This document shows positions 45,300 through 55,567 of a stretch of DNA of 64,000 nt, piece after piece. The stretch's first letter is position 1. Every line of letters begins with the position of its first letter. The position numbers were made by a program, and so were the translations under genes. Source of the DNA: Candidatus Omnitrophota bacterium (GTDB taxonomy: Bacteria; Omnitrophota; Gorgyraeia; JAUYCX01); assembly GCA_030692045.1 (NCBI GenBank), contig JAUYCX010000037.1:124001-188000 (forward strand). Direction: 5' to 3'. Below the pieces are notes generated by a model. The model was not told the DNA's origin. It saw only the letters and a program-made list of their open reading frames with translations, and made no database searches.

Positions 45300-46061
45300 A
45301 TGAAGATTGCAATTACGGGCAAGGGCGGAGTAGGAAAAACAACTATCGCCGCTGGTTTAGCGCTTATTATTAAGGAAAAGGCAAATAAGGTAATCACAAT
45401 TGACTGCGACCCAGATATGAATTTGGGTCTAACGCTGGGTTTTCCCAATTATGAAAAAATTACTCCCATCTGCGAAATGAAGGAGCTGATTGCCCAGCGC
45501 ACTGAAGTTGAATCTTTAGATAAACCCTCGACATTTTTTAAATTAAATCCCAAAGTTGACGATATTCCAGAAAAATTTGCCGCAGAGCATAATGGTATAA
45601 AACTTTTGGTGATGGGTAAGGTTAATAAAGCCGGCGCAGGTTGTATGTGCCCAGAAAATACCTTTATAAAAAATCTCCTTTCCCATCTAATTTTAAACCA
45701 AGATGAATTTGTAATTTTGGATATGGTTGCCGGAAGCGAGCATTTAGGCCGCGCCACAGCCAAATATGTGGATGCTTTTTTAATTGTAACTGAGCCGACA
45801 AATTTAAGCATTACAACTTCCCATAGAATAAAAAATCTCTGCCAAGAAATGGGGATTAAAAATATTTTTTTTGTGGGAAATAAAATTAGAAACGATGCCG
45901 ATAAAGAATTCCTGAAAAAAGATTTAAGAAATTCTTTTGCAGGATTTATTTCTTTTAGTAAAATGTTAGAGTTAAATCGCGGGCTGTTTCAATTCGAAGA
46001 ACAAAGCAAGTTAGAGTTTGAAAATATTTACCAAACCTTATTGAATAAAGTGAGGGCATAA
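45300..46061 (+). CDS. cooC: CODH maturation ATPase, CooC family
   Basis: This 253-residue P-loop ATPase inserts nickel into carbon monoxide dehydrogenase or acetyl-CoA synthase. The deviant Walker A is GKGGVGKTT (7-15) with Lys13; IDCDPDMNLG gives the second acidic motif. A central CMC (in GAGCMCPEN) is the metal-binding pair of CooC/AcsF proteins. The stop overlaps the cooS start, which supports the role. Confidence 0.93.
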   Translation: MKIAITGKGGVGKTTIAAGLALIIKEKANKVITIDCDPDMNLGLTLGFPNYEKITPICEMKELIAQRTEVESLDKPSTFFKLNPKVDDIPEKFAAEHNGIKLLVMGKVNKAGAGCMCPENTFIKNLLSHLILNQDEFVILDMVAGSEHLGRATAKYVDAFLIVTEPTNLSITTSHRIKNLCQEMGIKNIFFVGNKIRNDADKEFLKKDLRNSFAGFISFSKMLELNRGLFQFEEQSKLEFENIYQTLLNKVRA

Positions 46062-47974
46062 TGAGCGAAGAAATTAAAAAATATTCTGGTGACGCCGCAA
46101 CTCAACAGATGCGCAGGCGCGCAGAAGAAGAGGGCGTTGTCACGATTTGGGACCGCGAGGCGCTTCAGGAACCGCACTGTGGTTTTGGCACGTTGGGTGT
46201 TTGTTGTAAAAATTGTAATCTTGGTCCCTGCAGAATTGACCCATTCGGCGAAGGCGCAACACAAGGTGTTTGCGGTGCAACTGCAGAGGTTATTGCCGCA
46301 AGAAATTTAGTGCGCCACATTGCCGCTGGTTCGGCTTGCCATAATGACCACGGTAGAGAAATCACCAAGACACTTCTTATGGCTGCAGAAGGCAAGACAA
46401 AATTTTATCAGATTACATCTGTGGATAAACTTAAAAGCCTGGCAAATGAATTTAAAATCAAAACCGATAACAGAAAACCCGAAGAAATTGCAATTGACGT
46501 AGCTAAGAAGATTTTTTCTGAATACGGTCAGCAGGAAGGCGAGATTAGCTTAATCCAGCGCGCTCCAGAAAAACAAAAGAAGATTTGGCGAAAATTTAAT
46601 TTAATGCCGCGCGGCATAGACAGAGAAGTTGTAGAATGTTTAACCCGCACAAATATAGGTGTCGATAACGATTATCAAAATCTGATGATGCAGGGAATGC
46701 GCACAGCGCTTTCTGATGGTTGGGGCGGTTCAATGGTAGCAACTGAATTATCCGATATTTTATTTGGCAAGCCCAGTCCTCAAAGGGCAAGGGTAAACTT
46801 AGGTGTTTTAAAACATGATGAAGTAAATTTATTGGTACATGGACATGTGCCGGTTTTATCAGAGATGATTTGTAATGCCTCAACCCTGCCTGAGATGATT
46901 GAATACGCCAAACAAAAAGGCGCCAATGGCATAAATGTGGCTGGTCTTTGTTGCACGGCAAATGAGGTTTTGGTGCGTCGCGGTTTTCCAGTTGCAGGAA
47001 ACTTTTTACAGCAGGAGTTGGCACTTCTAACCGGAGCTGTGGATTTGTTGCTGGTTGATTTGCAGTGCATTATGCCATCACTTCCTGAAATTGCGCATTG
47101 CTTTCATACTAAAATTGTTTCTACTTCTCCAAAGGCAAAATTCCCTGGGATGGAACACATTGAGTTTAAAGAAGAAGAGGCGCTTCCAATTGCCAAGCAA
47201 ATTGTGAAGATGGCAATTGATAATTATCCTAACCGCGATAAAGCCAGGGTTTGTATTCCAGATGAGTCGAAAAATCTGGTTCCGGGTTTTACCACTGAAT
47301 ATGTTTTTGATATGCTGGGCGGTAAATATCGCTCCACCTTTCGACCTTTAAATGATGCGATAATTAATGGAAGAATTAGAGGGGTTGCGGGAGTTGTGGG
47401 CTGTGATAATCCTAAAATGGAAAGCGGCGATACGCACCTTAAATTAGTTAAAGAATTGATTAAGAATGATGTTTTGGTGGTTCAGACAGGTTGTTCTGCG
47501 CTTGCCTGCGCAAAGGCTGGCCTGTTAACTCCTGAGGCAGCATATGAATTTGCCGGAAAGGGTTTAAGGGAAATCTGTGAAGCAGTGGGTATTCCGCCGG
47601 TATTGCATTTAGGCGCTTGTGTAGATAACAGCAGAATTTTAACTGCCTGCATAGAAATGGTTAAGGAAGGCGGCTTAGGAGAGGGTTTGGATGATTTGCC
47701 AATTGCAGGGGCGGCTCCTGAATGGATGTCAGAAAAGGCAATTGCCATTGGCTGGTATTTTGTGGCTTCCGGTGCTTTGGTAGTTTTTGGAATGCCTTTT
47801 CCGGTTTACGGCAGTCCTGAAATGACAAGGTTTGTAACCGAAGATGTAGAAAAAATTACTGGCGGAAAATGGGCTTTTGAACCAGACCCTTTAAAGATGG
47901 CTCAGATTATGATTGAGCATATAAATAAAAAACGCGCTGCCTTAAGATTGCAGCCGATGATGTATGAAAAATAA
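46061..47974 (+). CDS. cooS: Anaerobic Ni carbon monoxide dehydrogenase catalytic subunit
   Basis: CooS interconverts CO2 and CO at the Ni-Fe-S C-cluster. The 637 residues are a normal length. The N-terminal cysteines GFGTLGVCCKNCNLGPCR supply the D and B clusters. Later GLCCTANEV, LVDLQCIMPS, VVGCDNPK, QTGCSALACAKAG and HLGACVDNSR give the C-cluster cysteines, with the proton-path/ligand His in VHGHVP. Together with acsB 1.7 kb downstream it forms the carbonyl branch of the Wood-Ljungdahl pathway. Confidence 0.97.
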   Translation: MSEEIKKYSGDAATQQMRRRAEEEGVVTIWDREALQEPHCGFGTLGVCCKNCNLGPCRIDPFGEGATQGVCGATAEVIAARNLVRHIAAGSACHNDHGREITKTLLMAAEGKTKFYQITSVDKLKSLANEFKIKTDNRKPEEIAIDVAKKIFSEYGQQEGEISLIQRAPEKQKKIWRKFNLMPRGIDREVVECLTRTNIGVDNDYQNLMMQGMRTALSDGWGGSMVATELSDILFGKPSPQRARVNLGVLKHDEVNLLVHGHVPVLSEMICNASTLPEMIEYAKQKGANGINVAGLCCTANEVLVRRGFPVAGNFLQQELALLTGAVDLLLVDLQCIMPSLPEIAHCFHTKIVSTSPKAKFPGMEHIEFKEEEALPIAKQIVKMAIDNYPNRDKARVCIPDESKNLVPGFTTEYVFDMLGGKYRSTFRPLNDAIINGRIRGVAGVVGCDNPKMESGDTHLKLVKELIKNDVLVVQTGCSALACAKAGLLTPEAAYEFAGKGLREICEAVGIPPVLHLGACVDNSRILTACIEMVKEGGLGEGLDDLPIAGAAPEWMSEKAIAIGWYFVASGALVVFGMPFPVYGSPEMTRFVTEDVEKITGGKWAFEPDPLKMAQIMIEHINKKRAALRLQPMMYEK

Positions 47975-47986
47975 ATTTATAACTTT

Positions 47987-48451
47987 ATGAAAAGATTATA
48001 TTTTGATGTGAGTAAATGTGTAGCCTGTCGAACCTGTGAATTGGTTTGCTGTGTGGGCCATTCTTTAGCCCAGGATTTATTTAAGGATGTTAAGGATAAG
48101 ACTATTTCATATCCTCGTATAAAGGTAGCTTTAGCAAAAGCCAAAAATTATCCGGTTGCCTGCCGACATTGTGAAGACCCAAAGTGTGTTACTGCCTGTA
48201 TGTCAGCGGCACTTACAAAAGATGCCAAGACTGGTGAGGTAATCCACAATAAAGATAAATGCGTGGGTTGTTGGATGTGCGTAATGGTTTGTCCTTATGG
48301 AGCAATTCATTCTGACAGAGAAGAAAAAATCGCCCTAAAATGCGATATGTGCTTTGATATTGGAGAACCGCGCTGTGCAAAATCCTGCCCTGTAAAAGCA
48401 ATTTTGTGGGTAGAAGAAGCAGAGTTAGACAAAATATGTCAAAAAAAATAG
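47987..48451 (+). CDS. CooF-like four-cluster ferredoxin
   Basis: This 154-residue iron-sulfur protein of the HycB/CooF type has cysteine sets CVACRTCELVC, CRHCEDPKCVTAC, CVGCWMCVMVCP and CDMCFDIGEPRCAKSCP, enough for four 4Fe-4S clusters. It probably carries electrons to or from CooS. It starts 12 bp after cooS and overlaps the flavoprotein gene. Confidence 0.92.
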   Translation: MKRLYFDVSKCVACRTCELVCCVGHSLAQDLFKDVKDKTISYPRIKVALAKAKNYPVACRHCEDPKCVTACMSAALTKDAKTGEVIHNKDKCVGCWMCVMVCPYGAIHSDREEKIALKCDMCFDIGEPRCAKSCPVKAILWVEEAELDKICQKK

Positions 48452-49695
48452 TCATCATCGGAAACTCAGCTGCCGGCATCTCAACAGCTGAAACTTTAAG
48501 AAAATTTGATAAGGATTGTACAATAGCCGTCTTTACTGACGAGAACTACGGTTGCTATTCTCGCTGTTTGTTGTCGTATCTTCTGGCTGGAGATATCCCA
48601 GAAGAGAAATTAATTTATCGCAAAGAAGAATTTTATGCTGAAAATAAAATTGAACTCATTCGCAATAAAAAGATTATCCGTATTGACCATAAGAAAAAAC
48701 GCATTGTTGCCGAAGATAAAACCCAGTTTGAGTATGACTTTTTGGTTTTGGCAAATGGCGCCTCTAGTAAAATGCCTGAGATTAAGGGCATACAGAAGAA
48801 TGGTGTGTTTGGTTTTAGAACTATTGAGGATGCCAAGAATATTCTAAAACTTCTGCCTGTTTCTGATACTGCTTGTATTATGGGAGGCGGTTTGATTGGT
48901 TTAAAGGCCGCCTATAGTTTAAAAAAGAGGGGTTTGGAGGTTAAGGTAGTTGTTAAATCACCGCAGGTGCTTTCGCAAATGCTGGATGAAAAATCAGCAA
49001 AATTTTTTAAACAACGCTTAACAGAAAATGGAATAGACATTATAACCGGTTCTGAGGTTGCAGAAATTTTAGGTAATGGCGATGTTAAGGCAGTTAGACT
49101 GGATATCGGAAAGGTCATTGCCTGTCAGATTGTAATAGTGGGAAAGGGTGTTTCACCCAACATAAAGTTAGTAAAGGATACAGAGATTAAGACAAAACAA
49201 GGAATTTTAACTAACGAGTATATGCTCACAAATATTCCAGAAATTTATGCAGCCGGAGATATAGCGGAAACTTTTGATGTTAGCATAAATGAAACTTCTG
49301 TTAATGCGCTTTGGCCTGTGGCTGTGGAGCAAGGAAAGGTTGTCGGTTCAAATATTTCCGGTCAAAATTTAAAATATGACGGCTCAATTGGCATGAATTC
49401 AGTAGAATTCTTTGGTCTTCCTGTAATTTCTTTAGGGATTACCAGAAGCAAAGAGCCTTTAGAAGAGTTAACTCGACAGGATGCCAAAAACCAGACTTAT
49501 AAAAAACTTTTAATCAGAAATAATCTTTTGGTGGGTGCCATACTTTTCGGAAGGATAAATAATTCTGGCGTATTTTTAAATTTAATCCGTGAAAAAATCG
49601 ATATAAGTAGAATCAAAGATAAGCTTTTAAATCCGGGATTTGCATATCCTCACACTATTGAGCTAAATCAGGAAAGGGATATTACATATGTCTAA
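48436..49695 (+). CDS. FAD/NAD(P)-dependent oxidoreductase of the CODH cluster
   Basis: This 419-residue pyridine nucleotide-disulfide-type flavoprotein has an FAD motif near the start (IVIIGNSAAGISTAE), a second nucleotide-binding motif IMGGGLIGLKAA, and AAGDIAE in the C-terminal FAD site. It resembles the NAD(P)H:rubredoxin/nitrite-reductase-like proteins found beside CooS and CooF. A role passing electrons between ferredoxin and NAD(P) is inferred. The ATG at 48436 is chosen by homology length; an upstream frame from 48406 lies inside the ferredoxin gene. It overlaps acsB by 8 bp. Confidence 0.88.
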   Translation: MSKKIVIIGNSAAGISTAETLRKFDKDCTIAVFTDENYGCYSRCLLSYLLAGDIPEEKLIYRKEEFYAENKIELIRNKKIIRIDHKKKRIVAEDKTQFEYDFLVLANGASSKMPEIKGIQKNGVFGFRTIEDAKNILKLLPVSDTACIMGGGLIGLKAAYSLKKRGLEVKVVVKSPQVLSQMLDEKSAKFFKQRLTENGIDIITGSEVAEILGNGDVKAVRLDIGKVIACQIVIVGKGVSPNIKLVKDTEIKTKQGILTNEYMLTNIPEIYAAGDIAETFDVSINETSVNALWPVAVEQGKVVGSNISGQNLKYDGSIGMNSVEFFGLPVISLGITRSKEPLEELTRQDAKNQTYKKLLIRNNLLVGAILFGRINNSGVFLNLIREKIDISRIKDKLLNPGFAYPHTIELNQERDITYV

Positions 49696-51868
49696 AATTG
49701 TTGCACAAGCAGTTATTAGGGGTGCTGTAAGTGTAGTTAAAGAAGCACAAGATTTGTTAAGTAAAGCAATTAAAGAAAAGGGTGAAAGCCAAAAAATTGG
49801 TTTTCCTGAGACGGCATTTTATCTGCCGATGGCAAATGCTCTGATGGGAATTGAGGCAAAGACTCTTAAAGATGCCAAAATAATTTTAGAGCATGCAAAT
49901 TCACTTCTTCCCAAACTACCTTCAGAGCAATTATGGCTACCCTACTTAGGCAATGCCTTGGATGCAGGAATCGCAACGTTATTCGCCGAAGAGATAATTA
50001 TGGTTTTGCGTTATCTTTATAACCAAGAGCCTCAAGCGGATTGCAATGGATTTTTTACAGACACGGTCTTGCGCTCTTTAGGCATTCAATTGGTGGATGG
50101 AAGAATGCCAGGATTTGCCGCAATTTTAGGTGCTGCTCCTGATAATAATACTGCAGTAGAAATTATCCGCGAGCTTCAAGAAAGGAATATTTTGATATTT
50201 GTGGGCAGTTCTGTTAAAGGACGCTCCATAATTGACCAGTTAAAGGAACAAGAAGTGCAGATGGGCTGGGATAATTATATTGTACCTTACGGCAGGGATA
50301 CGCTTTCAGGGATTTATCCTTTACATTGGGCAATACGCTCAGCTTTGACCTTTGGCGGAATAAAAGCAGGCCAGGCAAAAAAATGCCTTTTATATTGTAA
50401 GGAGCGCGTATTTGCTTTTGGCTTGGTATTAGGCGAGCTGGATGATATTAAATATGCAACCGGTGCAGGTGCAATAAATATGGGTTTTCCGATTATCGCC
50501 GATACTGATATCCCAGAGATTAAACCATCAGGTATTACCACTTACGAGGCATTGGTTAAGGAATTGGACCATAAAAAAATTGTCAGCCGTTGTATTGAGG
50601 TGCGCGGGGTAAAGGTTAGGGTAGCTAAAATTCCTATACCGGTTTTATACGGAGCTGCCTTTGAAGGCGAGCGCGTAAGAAAGGAACAGCTTTACGTAGA
50701 ATTTGGCAGCAAGTCCTCAACTGCCTTTGAGCTTTTAAAAGGTAGCGAGCTCAATAAAATAGAGGATGGCAAGATAGAATTAATTGGTGATGACATTGAT
50801 AAATTATCTGATGAGAAAAAGGCTATGCCATTGGCAATTGTAATTGATGTGGCAGGCAGAAAATTTAATAAAGATTTTGAGCCGATTTTAGAAAGGCAGT
50901 TACACCGCTATATTAATTGCGCAATGGGTGTTATGCATATCGGCCAGCGGGATATGAATTGGATTAGAATTAGCAAAGATGCCTTTGCCAAAGGTTTTAG
51001 ACTAAAACACTTAGGCATTCTTCTCCATGCTATGTTGCATCAGGAGTATAGCGCAATTGTGGATAAAGTTTCTGTAAAACTTTATACTAACCAAAATGAT
51101 ATTGAAGGATTATTGCCAGAAGCTAAGAAGATATACCAAGAGCGCGATGAGCGTCTAAGCGGTATGACTGACGAGAGCGTGGATACCTTTTACAGCTGTT
51201 TACTTTGCCAATCATTTGCACCCAATCATGTTTGTGTGATTACTCCAGAAAGGCTGGGCCTTTGTGGCGCCTATTCTTGGTTAGATGGTAAGGCATCTTT
51301 TGAGATTACCCCCTCTGGTCCTAATCAGCCAATTTTAAAGGGAGAGTATCTCGACCAAAAATTAGGCCAATGGAAGGCTGTTAATGATTTTGTTTATCAG
51401 AAATCCAATAAGAGCGTTAGCTGTGTGAGTATGTATTCCTTACTTACCGACCCGCAGACTTCTTGCGGTTGCTTTGAGTGTATTATGGCTGTAATTCCAG
51501 AAGCAAACGGAGTTATGATTGTAAACCGTGATTATGGCGGGATGACTCCATCTGGGATGTCTTTTACAACCCTTGCTGGTTCGGTTGGCGGCGGGGTGCA
51601 GACACCCGGGTTTTTAGGTATAGGAAAACTTTATATTACAAGTCGAAAATTTATTTCAGCTGAGGGAGGAATAAAACGTATTGTCTGGATGCCTAAGGAG
51701 TTAAAAGAAGCATTGGGAGATAAGCTTAAGAAGTGCTGTGAAGAAATAGGTTCTTTAGATTTATTCCAGAGAATTGCTGATGAAACTTTAGCCACTACAC
51801 TGGAGGAATTAATCGCCTATTTAGAAAAGGTCAAGCACCCGGCTCTTACTATGCCGCCATTAATTTAA
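49688..51868 (+). CDS. acsB: CO-methylating acetyl-CoA synthase (A-cluster subunit)
   Basis: AcsB joins the methyl group, CO and CoA to make acetyl-CoA. The 726 residues match the Moorella enzyme closely in length. The A-cluster ligands are complete: Cys504, Cys507, Cys516 and Cys526 bind the 4Fe-4S cluster, and Cys593 and Cys595 (TSCGC) bind the distal nickel, all at the spacing of the Moorella protein. It ends the carbonyl-branch operon. The corrinoid protein and methyltransferase genes that usually accompany it are not in the window. Confidence 0.97.
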   Translation: MSKIVAQAVIRGAVSVVKEAQDLLSKAIKEKGESQKIGFPETAFYLPMANALMGIEAKTLKDAKIILEHANSLLPKLPSEQLWLPYLGNALDAGIATLFAEEIIMVLRYLYNQEPQADCNGFFTDTVLRSLGIQLVDGRMPGFAAILGAAPDNNTAVEIIRELQERNILIFVGSSVKGRSIIDQLKEQEVQMGWDNYIVPYGRDTLSGIYPLHWAIRSALTFGGIKAGQAKKCLLYCKERVFAFGLVLGELDDIKYATGAGAINMGFPIIADTDIPEIKPSGITTYEALVKELDHKKIVSRCIEVRGVKVRVAKIPIPVLYGAAFEGERVRKEQLYVEFGSKSSTAFELLKGSELNKIEDGKIELIGDDIDKLSDEKKAMPLAIVIDVAGRKFNKDFEPILERQLHRYINCAMGVMHIGQRDMNWIRISKDAFAKGFRLKHLGILLHAMLHQEYSAIVDKVSVKLYTNQNDIEGLLPEAKKIYQERDERLSGMTDESVDTFYSCLLCQSFAPNHVCVITPERLGLCGAYSWLDGKASFEITPSGPNQPILKGEYLDQKLGQWKAVNDFVYQKSNKSVSCVSMYSLLTDPQTSCGCFECIMAVIPEANGVMIVNRDYGGMTPSGMSFTTLAGSVGGGVQTPGFLGIGKLYITSRKFISAEGGIKRIVWMPKELKEALGDKLKKCCEEIGSLDLFQRIADETLATTLEELIAYLEKVKHPALTMPPLI

Positions 51869-51900
51869 AATAAAAAATTTTACTTGCCAGGGAAGAGTTT

Positions 51901-52776
51901 ATGTATTATTCTTATATCAGGATGGGTTTAAAACAGAAAAGCAAGGGTTTTTACATCTTTCTTGTTTCCGCACTTTTAATTTCCAGCGCACTTGAATCTC
52001 TTGCCTATGCAATTTCTTTAAAAGACCAAGCAAAAGATTATCGCGAAAAGGGATATAACCTGCAGCTTGTGGGTGATACTGATAGTGCGTTAGCGTTTTA
52101 CCAGAAGGCAATAAGCTTAGACCCTTCATTTGTAGCTGTTTACAATGACTTAGGAATAGTTTCTGAGATGCATGCTGACATTGAACGCTCAGAATATTAT
52201 TATTTAAAGGCTATTGAATTAGATCATTCCTATTTAGCTGCTTATTCAAATCTGGCGTATCTTTACGAGAAAAAGGGTGATTTTCTAAAGGCGGCACTTT
52301 TTTTAAAGAGAAGAATTGAAAAAGGGTTTCCTGCTGATTTGTGGACTAAGAAGGCAAAAGATAATCTTAGGCGTTTAAGTTTGTTATCTAAAGAGGTTAA
52401 GGATATGCTTATTCAGGAAGAGGTTGCCACCTTTGAGAGCGAATTTTCTCAACAGCTCTACACAAGAAAGATTAATGATTTTGGTCTAAATGTAATTCAG
52501 GCAAAAGAGCATTTTGAAAAAGGGTTTGCTTTGTTAAAGCAGAATGAATTTAGTTTAGCCCTGGAAGAGTTTAAAAAGGCAAAGCGCTTTACACCGGATG
52601 ACAAAAGGATAAATCTTGCAATTAATAATGCAGCGCAGGCCTTAATTGACACCAAGGTTAATGCCTACGTAAATGAAGGTTTGAAATATTATCGAGCAGG
52701 AGATGCGGTTTCTGCCAGAAATGAGTTTAAAAAGTTGCTCGCCATTATTCCAGCATCAAATCAAAAATCACAATAA
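51901..52776 (+). CDS. Exported TPR-repeat protein
   Basis: This 291-residue protein has a hydrophobic N-terminal signal (about 18-38) and tetratricopeptide repeats at about 47-150 (including AFYQKAISLDPSF, YYLKAIELDHSY and ALFLKRRIEKG) and again near the C-terminus (about 205-290). It would be a periplasmic or membrane-attached scaffold. The partner is unknown, and neighbours acsB and polA give no hint. The start is ATG 51901, with a second candidate at 51922. Confidence 0.8.
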   Translation: MYYSYIRMGLKQKSKGFYIFLVSALLISSALESLAYAISLKDQAKDYREKGYNLQLVGDTDSALAFYQKAISLDPSFVAVYNDLGIVSEMHADIERSEYYYLKAIELDHSYLAAYSNLAYLYEKKGDFLKAALFLKRRIEKGFPADLWTKKAKDNLRRLSLLSKEVKDMLIQEEVATFESEFSQQLYTRKINDFGLNVIQAKEHFEKGFALLKQNEFSLALEEFKKAKRFTPDDKRINLAINNAAQALIDTKVNAYVNEGLKYYRAGDAVSARNEFKKLLAIIPASNQKSQ

Positions 52777-52808
52777 CATGAATTAGTCTTAAGATTCAAT
52801 TCCTCTTA

Positions 52809-55379
52809 ATGCCAAAAAATAAATTATTTTTAATTGATGCAAATTCCTTTTGTTATCGCGCCTATTTTGCCATAAAGAATTTATCCACCTCATATGGTCA
52901 GCCTACAAATGCGGTCTATGGTTTTATCAGTATGCTAAAAAAAATCTTAAAAAATTTTGAGCCGCAGTTCTTAGGGATTTGTTTTGATGTGAAAGGCCAA
53001 ACCTTTCGCCAGAAAAAGTATACGGATTATAAGATTAACCGGCCTCCTATGCCTGATGATTTGACAAGTCAGATGCCTTTAATAAAACAGGCTGTTTTGG
53101 CTTATAATCTGCCAATTTTTGAAATGGAGGGTTTTGAGGCAGACGACATTATGGCTACAATTACTCAAAAATTATCCGGCAAAGAAACCGAAGTTCTTAT
53201 AGTAAGCGCTGACAAAGATATCCTACAATTAGTTAATGAGAATGTTAAAGCTTATAATCCGCTTAAGGAAGATATTTATGACAAGGATAAGGTGGAGAAG
53301 CTATTTGGGGTTGTGCCGGATAAAATTACAGACCTACTCGCCTTAGCCGGAGATAAAGCTGACAATATCCCAGGGGTGGTAGGCATAGGAGAAGTTACTG
53401 CCAAACAGCTCTTAAAAGAATTCGCAAGTTTAGAGGACATATTTTCGAATTTAGAAAAGATAAAATCTGAAAAATTAAGAGGCCTGCTTAAAGCGCAAAA
53501 AGAAAAGGCGTTCTTAAGCAAGGAATTGGCAGTTCTAAATAAAGATGTCCCTTTTAAAATTGAATTTGAAAAATTTAGAATCGGAACTCCTAATACTGCC
53601 CAATTATTTAAATTATTCAAGGAATTGGAATTTAATAGTTTGATAAGGGAATTGCCTTTAGTTAAAACTAAGGGAACCAAAATTAAAATCGAGACCATAG
53701 ATAATCCAAAAGAAATTAAGGAATTTTTAAATAATATATCAGGCCAAGAAGAATTTGCATTTGTTTTTGAGAACAGCTGCGAAGTTAAAGAAAAAAACGT
53801 TACTTTATTTATTTGTTTAAAAGCCGCTGAGGTTGTAAAAATTATTTGTAAAGACTTATCTATTTTAAATGCTTTATTCCAGGATAATAAAATCTTAAAA
53901 ATTGGTTATGATATTAAAAAAACCTTTGTTTCGCTGCTTAAAGAAACTAAAGTAATTACAAGGCCTTTATTTGATGTAATGGTAGCCGCCTATTTAATTA
54001 ACCCATCTCAAACCAATTATTCGCTTGAGAACTTAGCCTGGGATTATTTAGAGGAGCGTTTTGTTTTTGAAACGCTTGAAACAGAAAGAATTGTCGAGCT
54101 AATATTCAGATTAAAACCAATTCTGGAAGTGGAATTAAAGCAAAGGTCTTTATGGGAATTGTTTCTAAATGTAGAAATGCCGCTAACCCTGGTTTTGGCA
54201 AGGATGGAGTTTGAGGGGGTCACAATTGATAAAGCCGTATTAAAAAAACTTTCTTCTGATTTGGGAAAAAGAATTGATGAGTTAATTTTAATAATTTATA
54301 AACAGGCAGGAGTTGAATTTAATATAAATAGCCCTAAACAATTGAGTGAAATATTATTTATTAAACTAAAACTTCCTATCCTAAAAAAAACCAAGACAGG
54401 TTTCTCAACTGATGAAGAGGTTTTAAGCAAATTGGCGCTAAATCACAAGGTTGCTTGCGATTTATTGGAATATAGACAGTTAGTGAAATTAAAGTCTACT
54501 TACATTGACGCTTTGCCGAATTTAGTAGACGAAAAGACCCAAAGACTCCATACATCCTTTAACCAGACGGGAACTGAGACCGGGCGTTTAAGTTCAAGTA
54601 ATCCTAATTTGCAAAATATTCCCATTAAAACGGAAACTGGACGACAGATTAGAAAGGCATTTATACCTTCAAAAAAGGATAATTTTCTAGTTTCCGCAGA
54701 TTATTCTCAGATTGAACTGCGTATCTTAGCCCATTTATCTCAGGACGAAAATTTAATTATGGCTTTTAGGGAAGGAAAAGACATACATCGCATAACCGCA
54801 GCCTTAATTTTTAATCAGCAACAGGAAGAAACAACCACCCAAATGCGCGATACAGCCAAGAGAATAAATTTTGGAATTATCTATGGGATGAGTGCGTATG
54901 GACTTTCCAAGGATTTAAAGATTTCGCAAGAATCAGCTCAAGAATTTATTGATGCATATTTTATGCGCTACCCAAGGGTTAAAGAATTTATGGAGTCACA
55001 AATTGATAAGGCGAAAAAGGAAGGATTTGTTACAACACTATTGGGCAGGCGCCGATACATCCTTCAAATAAATAGTACGAATATGAATCTACGCCGATTT
55101 GCAGAAAGGCAGGCGATTAATACACCGGTGCAAGGCTCTGCCTCTGATTTAATAAAGCTGGCAATGATAAATATCCAAGATGAGTTGTTAAACAAAAGGC
55201 TGGGAAGCCGGTTGACCATTCAGGTGCATGATGAATTGGTTTTTGACTCTCCCTCAAATGAATTGGAGACAATAAAAAGACTAATTAAGGATATAATGGA
55301 GAATGTTTTAAGGCTTTCAGTTCCGATTGTGGTAAGTATTAAATATGGAAAGAATTGGTTGGAACAGAAGGAATATTGA
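52809..55379 (+). CDS. polA: DNA polymerase I, proofreading domain degenerate
   Basis: Pol I fills repair and Okazaki gaps. The 856 residues hold a 5'-3' exonuclease domain (about 1-285, with FDVKGQTFR, EADDIMAT, SADKDILQL and AGDKADNIPG), a 3'-5' exonuclease-like domain (about 295-470) and the polymerase domain (about 480-856, with SADYSQIELRILAH, KRINFGIIYGMS and QVHDELVF). In the middle domain the DxE metal motif is replaced by FVFENSCE, so proofreading is probably lost, as in several thermophile and Gram-positive enzymes. It is followed by family A element A4. Confidence 0.96.
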   Translation: MPKNKLFLIDANSFCYRAYFAIKNLSTSYGQPTNAVYGFISMLKKILKNFEPQFLGICFDVKGQTFRQKKYTDYKINRPPMPDDLTSQMPLIKQAVLAYNLPIFEMEGFEADDIMATITQKLSGKETEVLIVSADKDILQLVNENVKAYNPLKEDIYDKDKVEKLFGVVPDKITDLLALAGDKADNIPGVVGIGEVTAKQLLKEFASLEDIFSNLEKIKSEKLRGLLKAQKEKAFLSKELAVLNKDVPFKIEFEKFRIGTPNTAQLFKLFKELEFNSLIRELPLVKTKGTKIKIETIDNPKEIKEFLNNISGQEEFAFVFENSCEVKEKNVTLFICLKAAEVVKIICKDLSILNALFQDNKILKIGYDIKKTFVSLLKETKVITRPLFDVMVAAYLINPSQTNYSLENLAWDYLEERFVFETLETERIVELIFRLKPILEVELKQRSLWELFLNVEMPLTLVLARMEFEGVTIDKAVLKKLSSDLGKRIDELILIIYKQAGVEFNINSPKQLSEILFIKLKLPILKKTKTGFSTDEEVLSKLALNHKVACDLLEYRQLVKLKSTYIDALPNLVDEKTQRLHTSFNQTGTETGRLSSSNPNLQNIPIKTETGRQIRKAFIPSKKDNFLVSADYSQIELRILAHLSQDENLIMAFREGKDIHRITAALIFNQQQEETTTQMRDTAKRINFGIIYGMSAYGLSKDLKISQESAQEFIDAYFMRYPRVKEFMESQIDKAKKEGFVTTLLGRRRYILQINSTNMNLRRFAERQAINTPVQGSASDLIKLAMINIQDELLNKRLGSRLTIQVHDELVFDSPSNELETIKRLIKDIMENVLRLSVPIVVSIKYGKNWLEQKEY

Positions 55380-55381
55380 TA

Positions 55382-55551
55382 ACATATGCCCCTTGCCTAA
55401 TCGCTTGTCAATTTCTCGCCTGTAGCAGGCAGGCAGGAAATTGACTGCGCAGGCTTCGGGGTTAATTCGCAGACGCTTAAGACCAAGTAAAATAACAGAC
55501 GCTATAACTTACGTCGCTCATTTCATTCGCTCCGTAAGTTATCTGCTCATT
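55382..55551 (+). repeat. Family A structured intergenic element, copy A4
   Basis: Arm 1 is absent. Arm 2: GCCCC (55388) with GGGG (55458), holding GTCAATTTC (55407) with GAAATTGAC (55437) and CCTG/CAGG at the tip. Arm 3: GCAGA with TCTGC (55542), holding ATAACTTACG (55504) with CGTAAGTTAT (55533). The sequence GGGGTTAATTCGCAGACG is shared exactly with A1 and A5. It ends in GCTCATTAAAAAGGAGG, the ribosome site of glgA. Confidence 0.8.
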
Positions 55552-55567
55552 AAAAAGGAGGAGTGTT

